DNA of 64,000 nucleotides from Paracoccaceae bacterium (GTDB lineage: Bacteria > Pseudomonadota > Alphaproteobacteria > Rhodobacterales > Rhodobacteraceae), in the NCBI GenBank assembly GCA_024236495.1, contig JACKKJ010000002.1, positions 124,001 through 188,000 on the forward strand, in the 5' to 3' direction. The notes below the pieces were generated by a model. The model saw only the letters and a program-made list of their open reading frames with translations. It ran no database searches and was not told the DNA's origin. Positions 43,108-52,134 of the stretch are shown here, piece by piece; the stretch's first letter is position 1; each line of letters opens with the position of its first letter. The translations under genes were made by a program, and so were the position numbers.

Positions 43108-45942
43108 TCAATGCGCCTCTGCCCAGTTCGCGCCTTGACCGGCATCGGCGACCAGCGGCACATCCAGATGCACCGCAGGAAGGGCCGCGCCCTCCATCGC
43201 CCGGCGCGCCGCGGCAATCAGGTCGTCGACCGCCGTGTCCTCGACCTCGAACAGAAGTTCGTCGTGGACCTGCAGAAGCATGGTCGCCGGAAGGCCGCGG
43301 ATCGCCTCCGGCATCCGGATCATCGCGCGGCGGATTATGTCGGCGGCCGCACCCTGGATCGGCGCGTTGATCGCGGCGCGGCGGGCAAATCCTGCGGTCG
43401 GACCCTTCGCGTTGATTTCCGGCGTGTGGATCTTGCGGCCGAAAAGCGTCTGGACGAAGCCGTTTTCCTTCGCGAAGGCCACCGTCCTGTCCATGTATTC
43501 GCGGATACCGGGGAAGCGTTCGAAATAGGTGTCGATGAATGCCTGCGCCTCGGCGCGCGGGATGCGCAGGTTCCGCGCAAGGCCAAAGCCCGAGATGCCG
43601 TAGATCACCCCGAAGTTGATCGCCTTGGCGCGGCGGCGCACCTCTGGCGTCATCTGGGCGAGCGGTACGCCGAACATCTCGCTTGCCGTCATCGCGTGAA
43701 TGTCGATCCCGTCTCGAAAGGCCGTCTTCAGCGCCGGGATATCCGCGACATGGGCAAGGATGCGAAGTTCGATCTGGCTGTAGTCGAGGCTGACAAGCCG
43801 CATTCCCGGGCCGGCCACGAAAGCTTCGCGGATGCGGCGGCCCTCCTCGGTCCTGACCGGGATGTTTTGCAGGTTCGGGTCGGTCGAGGCAAGCCGCCCG
43901 GTGTTGGCCCCGGCGATCGAGTAGCTCGTGTGGACGCGCCCCGTTTCGGGATTGATGTGGTTTTGCAGCGCGTCCGTATAGGTCGATTTCAGCTTCGAAA
44001 CCTGCCGCCAGTCCAGCACCCGCGCAGCAAGTTCCGCAGGCTGCCCGAGGTCGGTATTGGCCGCGATATCCTCAAGCACGTCGGCACCGGTGGCGTAGGC
44101 CCCCGTCTTGCCCTTCTCGCCGCCCGGAACGCCCATCGTGTCGAACAGGATCTCGCCCAGTTGCTTGGGGGAACCGACGTTGAAGGGCTGCCCGGCGATC
44201 GTGTGGATATCGGCCTCAAGCCCCGCCATCTGCTGCGCGAAGGCATTCGACATCCGCGAAAGCACGCCCGGATCGACGCGAATGCCGGCCATTTCCATCC
44301 GCGCCAGAACCGGCACGAGCGGGCGTTCCAGCGTCTCGTAGACGGTGGTCACGCCGGCCCGGTGCAGGTCCGGCCTGAACGCCTGCCAAAGCCGCAGCGT
44401 CACATCGGCGTCCTCGGCGGCGTATTTCACCGCCTCGTCGACAGGTACCCGGTCGAAGGTGATGGCGGCCTTGCCCGACCCCAGAAGCGACTTGATCTCG
44501 ATCGGCTTGTGGCCAAGATAGCGTTCCGACAGCCCGTCCATGCCGTGATTGTGCAGCCCCGCATGCATCGCGTAGCTCATCAGCATCGTATCGTCGAAGG
44601 GCGCGACCTCTACGCCGTGGCGGGCGAATATCTTCCAGTCGTATTTCATGTTCTGGCCGATCTTGAGGATCGCCTCGTCCTCAAGCACCGGTTTCAGCGC
44701 GGCCAGAACCTCTTCGGCGGGCATCTGGCCATCGCTCGGCGCGTCGCTGGCGAAAAGATCGCCGCCGCCCTGGCGGTGCCCGACCGGGATGTAGCAGGCC
44801 CGCCCAGCCTCGACTGACAGCGAGATCCCCACCAGTTCCGCCCGCATTTCGTCAAGGCTTGTCGTTTCGGTGTCGACGGCGACCCGTCCGGCCTCGCGGA
44901 CCTCTGCGATCCAGCGCTCCAGAGCCGCGCGGTCGCGGACCCATTCGTAGTCCTCGTGCTTGAAGGGTCGGGTTTCGGCCGTCGCGGCCGGATCGTCAGC
45001 GGCCTTGCCAACATGGTCTGGCGTCAGGCTGTTTTCGGCCATCGCCGGGGGGGCGACCTTCAGCGCCTCGGCGACGCGCTTGGTCAGGGTGCGGAATTCC
45101 ATCTGCGACAGGAAGGTCATCAGCGGTTCGGCTTCCGGTTCGCGCACCTCGAGCTGGTCGAGCGTTTCCGCGACCGGTGCATGCGCATCAAGCGTCACCA
45201 GCCGTTTCGAGACGCGGATCAGGTCGGCGTTGTCGATCAGCGCGGCACGGCGCTTGGGTTGCTTGATCTCCTCGGCCCGCGACAGCAGCGTTTCCAGATC
45301 GCCGTATTCGTTGATGAGGAGCGCCGCCGTCTTGATCCCGATGCCCGGCGCGCCGGGCACGTTGTCCACGCTGTCGCCGGCCAGCGACTGCACGTCCACC
45401 ACGCGTTCGGGCGGGACGCCGAACTTCTCGATCACCTCGTCGCGGTCGATGGTGCGGTTCTTCATCGCGTCGAACATCACGACGCCGTTGCCGACCAGCT
45501 GCATCAGATCCTTGTCGGAGGAGATGATGGTCACGTCGCCGCCTGCCTCGGTCGCCTGCCGGGCCAAGGTCGCGATGATGTCGTCGGCCTCGTATCCCTC
45601 CATCTCCAGACACGCGACGTTGAAGGCACGGGTCGCGTCGCGCGTCAGCGGGAACTGCGGGCGCAGGTCTTCGGGCAGGTCGGGGCGGTTGGCCTTGTAC
45701 TTGTCGTAGATGTCGTCGCGGAAGGTCTTCGAGGAATAGTCGAAGACGACGGCGATATGAGTGGGACCGGACTTGCCCTTGTTGGCCGTGAGCTGCCCCC
45801 AAAGCATGTTGCAGAACCCCGCGACGGCACCAATGGGCAATCCATCCGACTTTCGCGTCAGCGGCGGCAACGCGTGATAGGCACGAAAGATGAAGGCCGA
45901 GCCGTCGATCAGATGCAGATGGCATCCCTTGCCGAAGGTCAT
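43108..45942 (-). CDS. polA: DNA polymerase I
   Basis: Repair and Okazaki-fragment polymerase, 944 aa, with all three domains. The 5'-3' exonuclease fills about 1-300 (HLIDGSAFIFRAYHAL, CLEMEGYEADDIIATLA). A 3'-5' exonuclease with intact carboxylates follows at about 340-540 (VAVDTETTSLD, NMKYDWKIFA, KYAAEDADVTLRLW). The polymerase domain has motif A LVSLDYSQIELRILAH, motif B RRRAKAINFGVIYG and motif C LLQVHDELLFEV. ATG 45942 follows GGGGAGACGCGAC. It is a full-length proofreading type. Confidence 0.98.
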   Translation of the reverse strand: MTFGKGCHLHLIDGSAFIFRAYHALPPLTRKSDGLPIGAVAGFCNMLWGQLTANKGKSGPTHIAVVFDYSSKTFRDDIYDKYKANRPDLPEDLRPQFPLTRDATRAFNVACLEMEGYEADDIIATLARQATEAGGDVTIISSDKDLMQLVGNGVVMFDAMKNRTIDRDEVIEKFGVPPERVVDVQSLAGDSVDNVPGAPGIGIKTAALLINEYGDLETLLSRAEEIKQPKRRAALIDNADLIRVSKRLVTLDAHAPVAETLDQLEVREPEAEPLMTFLSQMEFRTLTKRVAEALKVAPPAMAENSLTPDHVGKAADDPAATAETRPFKHEDYEWVRDRAALERWIAEVREAGRVAVDTETTSLDEMRAELVGISLSVEAGRACYIPVGHRQGGGDLFASDAPSDGQMPAEEVLAALKPVLEDEAILKIGQNMKYDWKIFARHGVEVAPFDDTMLMSYAMHAGLHNHGMDGLSERYLGHKPIEIKSLLGSGKAAITFDRVPVDEAVKYAAEDADVTLRLWQAFRPDLHRAGVTTVYETLERPLVPVLARMEMAGIRVDPGVLSRMSNAFAQQMAGLEADIHTIAGQPFNVGSPKQLGEILFDTMGVPGGEKGKTGAYATGADVLEDIAANTDLGQPAELAARVLDWRQVSKLKSTYTDALQNHINPETGRVHTSYSIAGANTGRLASTDPNLQNIPVRTEEGRRIREAFVAGPGMRLVSLDYSQIELRILAHVADIPALKTAFRDGIDIHAMTASEMFGVPLAQMTPEVRRRAKAINFGVIYGISGFGLARNLRIPRAEAQAFIDTYFERFPGIREYMDRTVAFAKENGFVQTLFGRKIHTPEINAKGPTAGFARRAAINAPIQGAAADIIRRAMIRMPEAIRGLPATMLLQVHDELLFEVEDTAVDDLIAAARRAMEGAALPAVHLDVPLVADAGQGANWAEAH

Positions 45943-46032
45943 GTCGCGTCTCCCCTGCCCAGCACGTCGGTCAGCGGAGTATTGTCATGTTCCGGCCGGG
46001 GGTTCCACCCTGCGCAACCGCATCGCCGCCGG

Positions 46033-46368
46033 TCAGTGTCCCACGCTTCTGGAGAAGAGATTGATCACAAGGACACCGGCAAGGATCAGCCCAAGACCGG
46101 CGATCGCGGCGCCATCCAGGGCCTGTTTCGCCCAGAAGAACGCGACAAGCGCGATCAGCACGATCCCGAGGCCGGACCAGATCGCGTAGACCACGCCCGT
46201 CGGCATCACCCGCAGAGGAAACGACAGACACCAGAAGGCAACGATGTAGCCGGCGACGGTCAGGACGCTTGGCCAGAGGCGCGTGAAGCCTTCGGCGCGG
46301 GCAAGCGCGGTCGTCGCGATCACCTCGGCCACGATGGCCGCAACGAGAAAGGCGTAGGCTTTCAGCAC
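46033..46368 (-). CDS. Small multidrug resistance (SMR) family exporter (111 aa)
   Basis: Four-helix proton-coupled exporter of lipophilic cations or guanidinium-type compounds. The essential membrane Glu lies in AAIVAEVIATTAL (residue 14-15), and VVYAIWSGLGIVLIALV (about 58-74) is the third-helix signature. Length is normal. The AEVIATTAL form is closer to EmrE/QacE than to the Gdx guanidinium exporters, but this is judged by eye only. It follows the zinc-finger gene by 30 bases on the same strand. Confidence 0.92.
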   Translation of the reverse strand: MLKAYAFLVAAIVAEVIATTALARAEGFTRLWPSVLTVAGYIVAFWCLSFPLRVMPTGVVYAIWSGLGIVLIALVAFFWAKQALDGAAIAGLGLILAGVLVINLFSRSVGH

Positions 46369-46398
46369 CTTCTTACCGGCACGGGCGGCGGGGCCAAC

Positions 46399-46584
46399 CT
46401 AGTGGTCGTCGTGGGCATGTTCGCGGTCGATCACGAACTTCTTGTCGCAATAGCCGCATTCGACGAAGCCGGTGTCGTGCGGGATCGTCAGCCAGACCCG
46501 CGGGTGCCCCAGCGCCCCTTCGCCCCCGTCGCAGGCCACTTTCCAGGTGGTCACGACCACGGTTTCGGGGGCGGGGATGGACAT
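46399..46584 (-). CDS. Zinc-finger domain protein, zf-CHCC/NDUFS6-like (61 aa)
   Basis: Tiny zinc-binding protein of the CHCC family related to the complex I subunit NDUFS6. [20 protein letters not shown] followed by CDKKF carries the family's His plus CxxC pair, and the fourth ligand is usually an upstream Cys (here in VACDGG). The C-terminus is His/Asp-rich. ATG 46584 has GACGGAG upstream. It may assist respiratory complex I assembly. It lies between the HIT and SMR genes. Confidence 0.88.
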   Translation of the reverse strand: MSIPAPETVVVTTWKVACDGGEGALGHPRVWLTIPHDTGFVECGYCDKKFVIDREHAHDDH

Positions 46585-46660
46585 CGTCGAAGCTCCGTCA
46601 GGGGTTGAATTCCGGCCCGGCATGATAGCGATCCTGCGGGCGGCGGCAAGGGCCCGCCGG

Positions 46661-47044
46661 TCAGTCCTGGCGCTGCAGCATGCGGCCAAGGACGCGGCCG
46701 CCCAGGACGTGAAGATGGTAGTGCGGGACCTCCTGCACCCCCGCCTCGCCCGCGTTGGAGATCGTGCGATACCCGCCACCGCCCGCGCCCGGCGCGGCGC
46801 CGGTCATGTGGCAGACCCGCCCCGCCACACGGGTAAAGTCGGCGATCTCCTCCGCGCTCGCCTCGGTGGCGAAATGGTCGAAGTTCACATAGGCGCCCTT
46901 TGGGATCACAAGCACATGGATGGGCGCCTGCGGCCCGATGTCGTGGAAGGCCAGGGTGTGCTCGGTCTCGATCACAGTCTTGTTCGGGATCTCTCCGCGC
47001 AGAATGCGGGCAAAGATGTTCTGTGGGTCATAGGAATAGGCCAT
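46661..47044 (-). CDS. HIT family protein (HinT-like nucleotide hydrolase, 127 aa)
   Basis: Histidine-triad protein that cleaves AMP-lysine or related phosphoramidates. The triad [10 protein letters not shown] near residue 108 and the earlier [20 protein letters not shown] are the HinT hallmarks. ATG 47044 follows GAGGATCAG. It begins seven bases after the GT14 stop on the same strand, so it may be read from the same message. Confidence 0.95.
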   Translation of the reverse strand: MAYSYDPQNIFARILRGEIPNKTVIETEHTLAFHDIGPQAPIHVLVIPKGAYVNFDHFATEASAEEIADFTRVAGRVCHMTGAAPGAGGGGYRTISNAGEAGVQEVPHYHLHVLGGRVLGRMLQRQD

Positions 47045-47051
47045 CTGATCC

Positions 47052-48629
47052 TCAATCGGCAAATAGGTGGGGGGTTTCGGCGATGCGCCCGGCGACTGCG
47101 ACGGGGACAGCAAGGAACCGCGCCAGAGCTTCCGAAAGCTCGGCGCCCTGCATGTGTTCCGTCACGAAGGCATGGGCGTCCCAGGCCGCCTGCGCCATCC
47201 GGTCGCTTTCCAGGCGGAATTTCCGCCGGATCGCCGGGACAAGGGCCGCCATCGCAGGCGCGGGCGTTGTCTCGCCTGCCATCCCGACACGGCGCGCGTG
47301 GCCTGCAAGGTAGTCGTCGCTGAAATCGGTCCTGATCTCCAGCACCCGCAACTTCACTCCGGCCATGACGCAATCCTCGATCAGGTCGGCGCGCGCCGGG
47401 TCCAGACAGATCAGCAGCCGGTCAGTGCCATAGTGATCGAAAACCATCCTGAGAACCGCTCGGCGATGGCGCGAGCGCTTCGCCAGCCCCCTCTCGATCC
47501 CGCCCAGGTCGGGCATCGTCGCTCCGTCCTCGTCGAAGATATAGTCAAGCGCGGGCATGCCGGTCTCCTGCCGGACAGATGCGGCCAGACGCTTTGCCAC
47601 ATGCCATTTCTTGCACACCAGCACATGAAGCGTCCGCCCCGCCCCAAGCTGCGCGCCTTCTTCCCAGATCCGCGGGGCGAACCGGCGCCCCTCGCGGCCA
47701 AGGCCCGTCATCAGCGCGACGACCTTGCGCCCCTCGCCGCAGACATTCGCCGGATGTCCGGTCTCAAGATACAACTGCCCCAGCCTTTCCCGCAGCTCGA
47801 CCGCACCGGCGCTGATCTTGCGCGCGAAAAGGCAGTCCTGCGCCAGCAGGAAATCATGATGGTCGTTGTGAAAGGTCGTGGGCATGCCGTAGTCGGTGAA
47901 ACTGAGGAACGTCAGTGACCGCGTCCTGATCTCGCGCGCGGGGACGACGTGGCGTACGAGAGTCTGGAAAAAGGTTTCGTCGGGGATCCAGGTCGTCCGG
48001 AAGAACCGCACGACGTCCGGGCGGCTCTTGCAGAATTCAAGAACCTTGTCGATCGTATCGCGCCTGAGACACCACCACTGGCTGCCGATCATCATCTTGA
48101 TGCCCTGCGGGATGGCCCGCCTCAGGCCCAGCCGCCGTTGCAGGTTCAGGCTGGCATAGAACAGCTTCTTTCGCGACCGTTCGTTGAACAGGTGGCGATA
48201 AATCAGCCGGTCTTCCCGCAGACCGGTCTTGATCCAGCCGCTCTCGAAGAAATCGAAGCTCTCGATATGATCGGCGTCTTCGGCATCCAGCGCCTCATGG
48301 GCGTATTCGGCCGATTTGATCGCCATGCAATCGCCAGAGATCATGTAGTAGTGCGTCGCGTCCGGAAACGCGGCACGCGCCGCCCTGACCGCTTCGAGCG
48401 TGGCCGCGACAAGGCTCCACTCCCCCCAGCCGCACCGGACGCGGCGGCGGGCGAAGACGACGCCGGGCACATCCTGCAACCCGTCGCGGATCCGGGCAAA
48501 GCTGGCCTCGGGCGCGCTGGCGTCGAAATGGACCGCCACGCAATCGCCGGCCTCGGCCAGGCTGCGGGCCTGACGGACGACTCCGTCGGGGTCCTTGTGG
48601 ACAAGAAGTATGAATGCGATCTTAGCCAT
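47052..48629 (-). CDS. Glycosyltransferase family 14-like (beta-1,6-N-acetylglucosaminyltransferase type, 525 aa)
   Basis: Nucleotide-sugar-dependent transferase probably adding GlcNAc-type residues to a glycan. The N-terminal GT14 core (about 1-280) has IAFILLVHKDPDGV, YYMISGDCMAIKS, GSQWWCLRRDTID and FRTTWIPDETFFQTLVRH. The C-terminal 230 residues form an extra domain of unknown role with YIFDEDGATMPDLGG and LLICLDPARADLIEDC. No signal peptide or membrane segment. It is divergent from a sulfotransferase gene, and the two could build and sulfate the same polymer. Confidence 0.86.
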   Translation of the reverse strand: MAKIAFILLVHKDPDGVVRQARSLAEAGDCVAVHFDASAPEASFARIRDGLQDVPGVVFARRRVRCGWGEWSLVAATLEAVRAARAAFPDATHYYMISGDCMAIKSAEYAHEALDAEDADHIESFDFFESGWIKTGLREDRLIYRHLFNERSRKKLFYASLNLQRRLGLRRAIPQGIKMMIGSQWWCLRRDTIDKVLEFCKSRPDVVRFFRTTWIPDETFFQTLVRHVVPAREIRTRSLTFLSFTDYGMPTTFHNDHHDFLLAQDCLFARKISAGAVELRERLGQLYLETGHPANVCGEGRKVVALMTGLGREGRRFAPRIWEEGAQLGAGRTLHVLVCKKWHVAKRLAASVRQETGMPALDYIFDEDGATMPDLGGIERGLAKRSRHRRAVLRMVFDHYGTDRLLICLDPARADLIEDCVMAGVKLRVLEIRTDFSDDYLAGHARRVGMAGETTPAPAMAALVPAIRRKFRLESDRMAQAAWDAHAFVTEHMQGAELSEALARFLAVPVAVAGRIAETPHLFAD

Positions 48630-48768
48630 CGGCGAGACGACACTTGCAGGATAGAGGCTTTTCGCTCAATAGCTTCTTAGGAATGCGAATTGACAGAGCT
48701 TATTTCGTTTTCCTAAAGAATTGTGAGCTAAAGCCCGCCTTCGGGCCGGCATCGGAAGGGCGAGGTTG

Positions 48769-49587
48769 ATGGGGTTTCCTGGTACCTGGATGACCGAAAG
48801 CGAAAGCATGGTCTATCGCGTCGTTCCGAAATGCGCCTGCTCGACCATCGGACAGATCATGTTCTACTCCGATCATGGACGGTTCTTCGACGGCGACATC
48901 CACGATTCGACCGCGGGCCTGCACAAATGGGCGCAAGCGGCCAGCCAGGCCCCGATCGAAGCCAATGTGCGCGCGCACAGATCCTTTACCTTCACCTGTG
49001 TCCGCAACCCTTACACGCGCATCCTGTCGTCCTTCTTCGACAAGATCTGTGGCATCCAGCGCAACGGGAAGCGGTATCGCGGCAAGCTGGTGCCGATGCT
49101 GGTCCAGAAATACGGGATCGAGGTAGGCAGCCCCGACAACGGGTTCGAGTTCGACCAGATCCGCAGCTTCCGGCGCTTCCTTCTGTTCGCGCGCGACACG
49201 ATCCGCTGGAACCGGCCGATGGATCCCGATATCCACTGGTCCTCGATGTCGGGCCATATCGCGACGATGATCGCCAATGGCGGTCGCTACGACCACATCT
49301 TCTGGACCGAGAAATTCGACGACGGCATGCAGGCGGTGCTGGATCGCGCGCCGACACCGCATACCGTCGATCTGGCCAACATCCCGCGATTCAACGAAAG
49401 CGAAGGGCACGGTCCGAAACGTGCCCACCCGGTCGCCGACTATTTCGACGACCTGTCGATGCATCTGGTCTATGAAATCTACAAGCGTGACTTCGTCTTG
49501 TTCAAATACGACTTTGAGAATCCGGCCAACAAGATGCCGGTGGGCGGGATCGACCTGGACGAGGTTCACGCCAAGCTTGGCGGCTAG
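48769..49587 (+). CDS. Sulfotransferase family 2-like protein (272 aa)
   Basis: Transfers sulfate from PAPS to a glycan hydroxyl. The 5'-phosphosulfate loop is VVPKCACSTIGQIM (about 17-30), and the 3'-phosphate site TCVRNPYTRILSSFF (about 76-90), as in carbohydrate sulfotransferases of family 2. ATG 48769 has AAGGGCGAGGTTG; a TTG directly before it is not needed. It is divergent from the GT14 gene over a 139-base AT-richer region. The acceptor is unknown. Confidence 0.87.
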   Translation: MGFPGTWMTESESMVYRVVPKCACSTIGQIMFYSDHGRFFDGDIHDSTAGLHKWAQAASQAPIEANVRAHRSFTFTCVRNPYTRILSSFFDKICGIQRNGKRYRGKLVPMLVQKYGIEVGSPDNGFEFDQIRSFRRFLLFARDTIRWNRPMDPDIHWSSMSGHIATMIANGGRYDHIFWTEKFDDGMQAVLDRAPTPHTVDLANIPRFNESEGHGPKRAHPVADYFDDLSMHLVYEIYKRDFVLFKYDFENPANKMPVGGIDLDEVHAKLGG

Positions 49588-49681
49588 GCCGCCCGATCAC
49601 CATCCGCTCGCGCAGGTGTAGATTGCCGGCGCGGGGGCGCAATGCTAGCCGGACCCGGCACGTCTGCGGAGGACAACGGAG

Positions 49682-51298
49682 ATGGGTATTCAATCGCTCG
49701 ACCGCTTTTCGGTCTTTGCCGGTGTCGCGGTTCTGACGCTGGTCTCGCTGCTGCTTGTCGTCTTGTCCCCCTGGGCCTGGCTTGGCGTCGCCGTCTTTGG
49801 CGCGCTGACCGCCGTCGGGATCCACGACGTTCGCCAGACGCGCCATTCGATCCTGCGGAACTATCCGGTCCTTGGCCACATGCGCTTCATGTTCGAGGGG
49901 ATACGGCCGGAAATCCGCCAGTACCTGATCGAAAGCGATCACGACGAGCTTCCGTTTTCGCGCGACGAAAGATCCATCGTCTACCAGCGCGCCAAGGGGG
50001 TCGAAGACAAACGCCCCTTCGGCACCCGCGCGCGCGTCTATGACGCGGGCTACGAATGGCTGACCCATTCCGTGCAACCCAAGCACATCACCGATACCGA
50101 TTTCCGGGTGAAGGTGGGCGGGCCCGATTGCGCGCAGCCCTACGACGCCTCGATCTACAACATATCCGCGATGAGCTTTGGCGCGCTCTCCTCGAATGCG
50201 ATCCTGGCGTTGAACAAGGGGGCCAGGGCCGGACGGTTCGCCCATGACACCGGCGAGGGCGGCATTTCCCGCTACCACCGCGAAGGCGGGGGCGACCTGA
50301 TCTGGGAAATCGGATCAGGCTATTTCGGCTGCCGCAACCGCGACGGCGGGTTCGACCCGGACCGCTTTGGCGAACAGGCCGCCGACCCCCAGGTCAGAAT
50401 GATCGAGGTCAAGCTGAGCCAGGGCGCCAAGCCCGGCCACGGCGGCATGCTGCCCGCCGCCAAGATCACCCCCGAAATCGCCGAGGCGCGCGGCGTCCCG
50501 ATGGGGGTTGACTGCATCTCACCCGCAGCGCACAGCGCCTTTTCGACGCCCATCGAGTTCATGGAGTTCATTGCCCGCCTGCGCGAGCTGTCCAGGGGCA
50601 AGCCGGTCGGCTTCAAGCTCTGTATCGGGCATCGGCGCGAATTCATGTGCATGGTCAAGGCGATGCTGGAGACCGGGATCACCCCCGACTATATCGTCAT
50701 CGACGGCAAGGAGGGCGGCACAGGCGCCGCGCCACTGGAGTTCGCCAACCACATGGGGATGCCGCTTGTCGAGGGGCTGACCTTTGCCCACAACACCCTG
50801 CGCGGCGCGGGTCTGCGCGACCGCATCCGTATCGGCGCCTCGGGCAAGCTGATCACCGCCTTCGACATCGCCAAGGCGTTTGCGCTTGGCGCCGACTGGG
50901 CCAATTCGGCGCGCGGTTTCATGTTCTCGATCGGGTGCATCCAGGCGCAGGCCTGTCACACCAACCACTGCCCGGTCGGGGTGGCCACCCAGGATCCGCT
51001 GCGCGCCCGTGCACTGGTCGTCACCGACAAGTCCCAGCGCGTGATCAACTTCCACCGCAACACGCTCAGGGCGCTTGGCGAACTGACCGGGGCCGCCGGG
51101 CTCGACCATCCGTCCGAATTCCTGCCCCACCACCTGATCGTTCGCGAAAACGACCGCGGCATGGTGACCGGCGACGAGGTCTATCCCTACCTGCCCGAAG
51201 GCTTCCTTCTGCGCGAGGAAGAAGACCGGTTCGGCTACCTCCTGCGCTGGAAGCGCGCCAACCCCTCAAGCTTTGCGCCCAGGGGCGCCTATGTCTAG
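49682..51298 (+). CDS. Membrane-anchored FMN-binding glutamate-synthase-like protein (538 aa)
   Basis: FMN-dependent oxidoreductase of the glutamate synthase central/FMN domain family, without the amidotransferase domain. The N-terminal two hydrophobic segments (about 10-50) suggest membrane attachment. SAMSFGALSSNAILALNKGA, EGGISRYHREGGGDLIWEIG and IDGKEGGTGAAPLEF form the FMN barrel. CIQAQACHTNHCPVGVATQ (about 420-438) supplies the three Cys of a 3Fe-4S cluster. ATG 49682 follows GGAGGACAACGGAG. Without a glutaminase partner nearby it is unlikely to be normal GltB, and its reaction is unknown. Confidence 0.9.
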   Translation: MGIQSLDRFSVFAGVAVLTLVSLLLVVLSPWAWLGVAVFGALTAVGIHDVRQTRHSILRNYPVLGHMRFMFEGIRPEIRQYLIESDHDELPFSRDERSIVYQRAKGVEDKRPFGTRARVYDAGYEWLTHSVQPKHITDTDFRVKVGGPDCAQPYDASIYNISAMSFGALSSNAILALNKGARAGRFAHDTGEGGISRYHREGGGDLIWEIGSGYFGCRNRDGGFDPDRFGEQAADPQVRMIEVKLSQGAKPGHGGMLPAAKITPEIAEARGVPMGVDCISPAAHSAFSTPIEFMEFIARLRELSRGKPVGFKLCIGHRREFMCMVKAMLETGITPDYIVIDGKEGGTGAAPLEFANHMGMPLVEGLTFAHNTLRGAGLRDRIRIGASGKLITAFDIAKAFALGADWANSARGFMFSIGCIQAQACHTNHCPVGVATQDPLRARALVVTDKSQRVINFHRNTLRALGELTGAAGLDHPSEFLPHHLIVRENDRGMVTGDEVYPYLPEGFLLREEEDRFGYLLRWKRANPSSFAPRGAYV

Positions 51299-51336
51299 GC
51301 CGCGCGCGCCAAGGGCAGGACCGGGCCGGACGCCGG

Positions 51337-52110
51337 ATGCGGGCTGACGCCGCCTGCGACAGCTATGTGATCTGCGCGACGCCGCGAACGGGCAGCACGC
51401 TCCTGTGCGATCTCCTGGCCGCGACAGGGGCCGCGGGCGACCCGGATTCCTTTTTCATGACAAACGTCGATCCGCATTGGGCGGAGTGCTGGGGCCTGCC
51501 GCCGGACGACCCTGCCCTTGGCCGCGACCATTGCGCCGCCTACCTCGACGCGGCGATCGCGGCGGGTCGCGGGAAAACCCCGGTCTTCGGGCTGCGGCTG
51601 ATGCACGAGAACCTTGGCGACCTCACCGGGATGATCGACCGTGTGCACCCCGGCCTGCCCTCCGATCGCGCGCGCTTCGAAACGGTATTCGGCCGGGTTC
51701 TGTTCATCCACCTTGCGCGGGCCGACAAGCTGGCGCAGGCGGTGTCGATGGTCAGGGCGGAACAGACGGGGCTTTGGCACGCCGCGCCCGACGGCACGGA
51801 GCTGGAACGGCTGTCGCCACCCCGGGAACCGCACTACGACTTTGCCCACATCGCCACGAGGCTGGACGAACTTGCAGCGCGCGACGCCGCCTGGACGGGC
51901 TGGTTCACGCGCGAAGGCATCGTCCCCCTGACCATCGCCTATGAAAGCCTGGCCGAAGATCCCGCGGGAACCCTCGCGCGGGTATGCCACCGTCTTGGCG
52001 TTGCCGCGCCGTCTCGGGACGCGGTCAAACCCGGCGTCGCCCGGCTGGCCGATGCGATCAGCCGGGACTGGATGGACCGGTTCCGCGCCGACGCCAGCAA
52101 CGGGCGCTGA
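51337..52110 (+). CDS. Stf0-type sulfotransferase (257 aa)
   Basis: PAPS-dependent sulfotransferase of the Stf0 family, whose known members sulfate trehalose. The start VICATPRTGSTLLCDLLAAT (about 11-30) holds the PAPS loop, and RVLFIHLARADKLAQAVSMV (about 118-137) the 3'-phosphate site; TIAYESLAEDP is the usual late motif. ATG 51337 lies 38 bases after the glutamate-synthase-like stop; the ribosome site is weak (GGACGCCGG). It is the second sulfotransferase within 3 kb and of a different family from the first. Confidence 0.88.
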   Translation: MRADAACDSYVICATPRTGSTLLCDLLAATGAAGDPDSFFMTNVDPHWAECWGLPPDDPALGRDHCAAYLDAAIAAGRGKTPVFGLRLMHENLGDLTGMIDRVHPGLPSDRARFETVFGRVLFIHLARADKLAQAVSMVRAEQTGLWHAAPDGTELERLSPPREPHYDFAHIATRLDELAARDAAWTGWFTREGIVPLTIAYESLAEDPAGTLARVCHRLGVAAPSRDAVKPGVARLADAISRDWMDRFRADASNGR

Positions 52111-52134
52111 CCCGGCCCGCCCGTCTGCGGACCG

